Source of the DNA: Nemertoderma westbladi
Taxonomy: Eukaryota; Xenacoelomorpha; Nemertodermatida; Nemertodermatidae
Direction: 5' to 3'
Length of the DNA: 32,041 bases
NCBI GenBank assembly: GCA_032718475.1
Contig: JAUCBJ010004977.1
Location: forward strand, 1 to 32,041
Of the stretch, positions 29,699 through 32,041 are shown in pieces (positions within the stretch are counted from its first letter, which is position 1; each line of letters begins with the position of its first letter). The notes beneath the pieces were generated by a model. The model did no database searches. It was not told the DNA's origin and worked only from the letters and a program-made list of their open reading frames with translations. Both the position numbers and the translations under genes were made by a program.

Positions 29699-29870
29699 CG
29701 TTTACTTTCGCTATGTCGCCAAGAGCAGCGACGAATAGGGTGTTCATCGTCATTAGACGATCCGAAAATAGTTGCTCGTCGTCGTTTGAGACACTCTTTT
29801 TCTGCTTAATCGACCTTACGAGGTCTATCATCTCATTGTGAACGGCTGAAAATTCTGTGGCTCCAGTCAT
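29688..29870 (-). pseudogene. LINE B 5' ORF fragment
   Basis: A 60-residue frame from ATG 29870 to TGA 29688-29690, helical and acidic, overlapping the first ATG of the endonuclease frame by 11 nt in another phase. It may be the start of ORF1 or the N-terminus of the main ORF, fused to mid-endonuclease by a deletion. No family recognised. Confidence 0.4.
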
Positions 29871-29999
29871 AGTTTATTCCTGTATTCTGTTGATTCTGAG
29901 TATAAAATCACAAGTAATAAATACAAATAATATTATAATGACGGTACCGGTATGACATCTGCTTTATACAGTTGACCCTATCCTGCTATCAGCCTATAA

Positions 30000-30008
30000 T
30001 GGAGTTAT
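30000..30008. repeat. Target-site duplication TGGAGTTAT of LINE B, right
   Basis: Matches 26770-26778. Confidence 0.85.
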
Positions 30009-30720
30009 CATCACCCCATCATCATTATAATGATCTAAGGACATGCGTAGAACAAAGTCAACCACAATTATGAACAAGAATGGTGCTAGTGTGTCTCCCT
30101 GGGGGACGCCCGATAACAAATGGTTCTCGTAGAACAAAGTCAACCACAATTATGAACAAGAATGGTGCTAGTGTGTCTCCCTGAGGGACGCCCGATAACA
30201 AATGGTTCTGTGTCACAGTCAACAGTAGGCCTAGACACAAATGTTGTCGAACCATCGTATACTGATCTAATTGCTGCAATAATTTCATCAGGAATCCCAT
30301 ATAATGAAAGTATGCTGAACATACGTGAGCGAGAGACTGAATCAAAGGCCTTGAAGAAGTCAACAAAGATAACAGCCAGATGCCTGTCTTTCTTTTTTGA
30401 TAACTCTTAAATTATCCTTCTAAGTGCCAAAATGGGCTCTATGGTCCCACGACCTTTACAAAACCCATTTTTATTTCCACGGAGCAGTCTCTCAATGGGA
30501 TCCCTGATGCGATTTAATAGAATTCTATTGTATAGCTTTGCAGCAATCGAGATCAATGAGATTCCCCGAAAAGAACCATAGAGTGTTAGGTTGCCCTTCT
30601 TGGGAACTGGCACCAACTTATTTGTTTTCATTTCTTGTGGGACTCTTGTTGTTCGGTACATGTCTACTATTATTTTTTATATAATAGCGAACTTGTTCTT
30701 GAATAAAACAAAGAAGCAAT
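30009..30720 (-). pseudogene. LINE A, 5' part: reverse transcriptase fingers and palm
   Basis: Minus-strand pieces in order: VPVPKKGNL, FRGISLISIAAKLYNRILLN and FCKGRGTIEPILALRRII; an in-frame TAA (30407-30409); FVDFFKAFDSVSRSR (palm Asp); YGIPDEIIAAIRSVYDGSTT; then, in the next frame, SGVPQGDTLAPFLFIIVVDF. The last box is present twice because of an 82-bp tandem duplication. It ends at VMITP next to the LINE B target duplication and continues in phase at 26778. The box order and sequences resemble RTE/Rex-like LINEs, clade uncertain. The 5' limit beyond about 30720 is unclear; no endonuclease is seen, so the copy is 5'-truncated. Confidence 0.8.
30048..30211 (-). repeat. 82-bp tandem duplication in LINE A
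   Basis: GAACAAAGTCAACC starts at 30050 and 30132 and the two units are nearly identical (GGGGGACG against GAGGGACG). 82 is not a multiple of 3, so it shifts the frame. Confidence 0.95.
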
Positions 30721-30860
30721 TCCAAACATTCTTAGGTGGTGTATAGTTAATCATTCTTCCATTGTGTAAAATAATCAAAGAGTGATATACGATATATCAA
30801 CCTTCGGCAAATAAACTTTGTATAACACTTTCTGGGACAGGCGATAATCAAAGTATAAAG

Positions 30861-31693
30861 TACTTTTTGGTCGACCAAAAAGTCGACTTATTGGTCGACC
30901 AAAAGTACTTATTGGTCGACCAAAAAGTACTTTTTGGTCGACCAAAAAGTCGACTTATTGGTCGACCAAAAAGTACTTTTTGGTCGACCAAAAAGTCGAC
31001 TTATTGGTCGACCAAAAAGTCGACTTATTGGTCGACCAAAAAGTCGACTTATTGGTCGACCAAAAACTACTTATTGGTCGACCAAAAAGTCGACTTATTG
31101 GTCGACCAAAAACTACTTTTTGGTCGACCAAAAAGTACTTATTGGTCGACCAAAAAGTCGACTTATTGGTCGACCAAAAAGTACTTTTTGGTCGACCAAA
31201 AACTACTTAATGGTCGACCAAAAAGTCGACTTATTGGTCGACCAAAAAGTACTTTTTGGTCGACCAAAAAGTCTGGAAGTATTATCCAATAGAAAACATA
31301 TATATAACTATTTTGGAGGTAAAATCAAATTACTGTACCGGTGTACATAAAGCTTTGTTAAACACATTGATCGCTAGGCCTACCGGTACCTAGGATATTA
31401 ATCCTTCATCATGATAGTGTTACGGTTTTAAATAACCACCTAATTCACTTAATGTAATTTGATTTTGCCTCGAAAATAGTTGTATGTTTTCTATTGGATA
31501 ATACTTCCAGACTTTTTGGTCGACCAAAAAGTACTTTTTAGTCGACCAAAAAGTCGACTTATTGGTCGACCAAAAAGTACTTTTTAGTCGACCAAAAAGT
31601 CGACTTTTTGGTCGACCAAAAAGTCGACTTATTGGTCGATCAAAAAGTACTTATTGGTCGACCAAAAAGTACTTTTTGGTCGACCAAAAAGTC
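30861..31693. mobile_element. Foldback element with GGTCGACC arrays
   Basis: The left array (30861-31272) holds 18 copies of the palindrome GGTCGACC spaced 22-24 bp and joined by AAAAAGTCGACTTATT or AAAAAGTACTTTTT. The right array (31511-31693) holds 8 units, three of them mutated to AGTCGACC or GGTCGATC. Between them lies a 238-bp core whose ends are a perfect 28-bp inverted repeat (31273-31300 and 31483-31510), extending imperfectly to about 65 bp. The whole structure can fold on itself. Open frames across the array are repeat artefacts. No transposase and no clear target duplication. Confidence 0.85.
31273..31510. repeat. Core of the foldback element with inverted ends
   Basis: CTGGAAGTATTATCCAATAG begins the left end and is repeated in complement at the right end; the unique centre is about 110 bp and includes ACCGGTACC. 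Confidence 0.85.
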
Positions 31694-32041
31694 CCTTAAA
31701 AAAATAAATAAAAAAAAGTATTAAGTGGCACAATTCAGCCACCGTACAATTCAGCCACCGTAGAAATAATTAATTACAGTGCGTTCACTTAATTTTAAAT
31801 TTGAGTGAATCTTTAGGCCAAAACGTCCGACTAGCTTGTGTAACCGCGCCTACTGTAACGAGACAGGGGGGGGGGGGGGGGGGGGGGGGGTACTGGTCGC
31901 AAATCCCATCTTGGGCTTATAGCTTATATATATAGATATATATATATATTGCTTATTGATTAATAGGTCGCCTCAATGTTAAATTATAGACTTTCAAAAA
32001 ATGATAGTGGGTATTTTTTATTTTGTACTTGGTTAGTTGGC
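31694..32041. other. AT-rich tail of the window
   Basis: CAATTCAGCCACCGTA is repeated twice in tandem near 31730-31760. A G25 tract is at 31866-31890 and a TA microsatellite at about 31924-31951. No gene. Confidence 0.6.
31866..31890 (+). repeat. Poly-G tract, 25 nt
   Basis: Longest G homopolymer in the window. Confidence 0.95.

Larger units (their letters stand above)
26779..29999 (-). mobile_element. LINE B, 3221 bp, nested in LINE A
   Basis: Bounded by TGGAGTTAT on both sides. In sense (decreasing coordinates) it has a short 5' region, an ORF fragment (29870-29688), an endonuclease, a reverse transcriptase, a C-terminal zinc knuckle, then a 3' UTR with 25-bp tandem repeats ending TGAATAAATACGTC and a few more bases, without a poly-A tail. 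Two frameshifts and a nonsense codon inactivate it. The endonuclease start is missing, suggesting an internal deletion. Confidence 0.85.

Noticed and set aside
30867-31350. Three overlapping plus-strand open frames of 76-141 codons
   Set aside because: They are translations of the GGTCGACC repeat units in all three phases and have no coding content.
1-32041. CRISPR array in the spaced repeats at 18340-18498 or 30861-31272
   Set aside because: Repeats are contiguous or self-palindromic without unique spacers, and the DNA is eukaryotic.

Overview
This is repeat-dense eukaryotic DNA, most likely from a marine invertebrate. The evidence is a retrotransposon of BEL/Pao type, a Crypton tyrosine recombinase gene, several LINE clades, a spliced exon, and many copies of the short palindromes TAGGCCTA and ACCGGT. 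An echinoderm or similar animal is a guess from motif style only. Almost everything readable is mobile DNA; one exon (21908-22167) looks like a host gene.

Layout. 1-1541: a 40-bp repeat element bounded by 15-bp inverted repeats, then a CA-rich minisatellite. 1560-2200: a 5'-truncated LINE tail. 4481-7086: two inverted copies of the end of one gene family, around a 1.9-kb AT-rich spacer. 6921-7350 and 19732-19905: two halves of one reading frame with a C-X2-C...C-X2-C motif, split by a 12,381-bp LTR retrotransposon (7351-19731, minus strand) with 1171-bp LTRs and a perfect 5-bp target duplication. 20857-21782: a 0.9-kb hairpin. 21908-22167: terminal exon of a possible GPI-anchored protein. 23255-24809: a Crypton recombinase with a glycine-rich tail in the next frame. 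25020-25254: a small hairpin element. 25591-30720: a LINE (A) into which LINE B (26779-29999, 9-bp target duplication) and a LINE C fragment have jumped. 30861-31693: a foldback element made of GGTCGACC units.

How the retrotransposon is organised, in its own 5' to 3' sense (decreasing coordinates): 5' LTR 19731-18561; a 2.3-kb leader with three tandem repeats and a dimerisation-type hairpin; a 656-residue Gag-like coiled-coil ORF (16288-14318); a zinc-knuckle Gag plus aspartic protease ORF (open 14477-11676) in the -1 frame; a 1.6-kb non-coding stretch; an unrelated Cys/His ORF in the env position (10048-8600) with one in-frame TGA; 3' LTR 8521-7351. Reverse transcriptase, most of RNase H and integrase are missing, and the reading frame runs straight across the gap. 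The LTRs differ at only 9 sites, so this is a young copy that must have been mobilised in trans.

The best leads for something undescribed are the env-position ORF, the large non-autonomous element that carries it, the Crypton with the slippery A8 tract and glycine-rich tail, and the GGTCGACC foldback.
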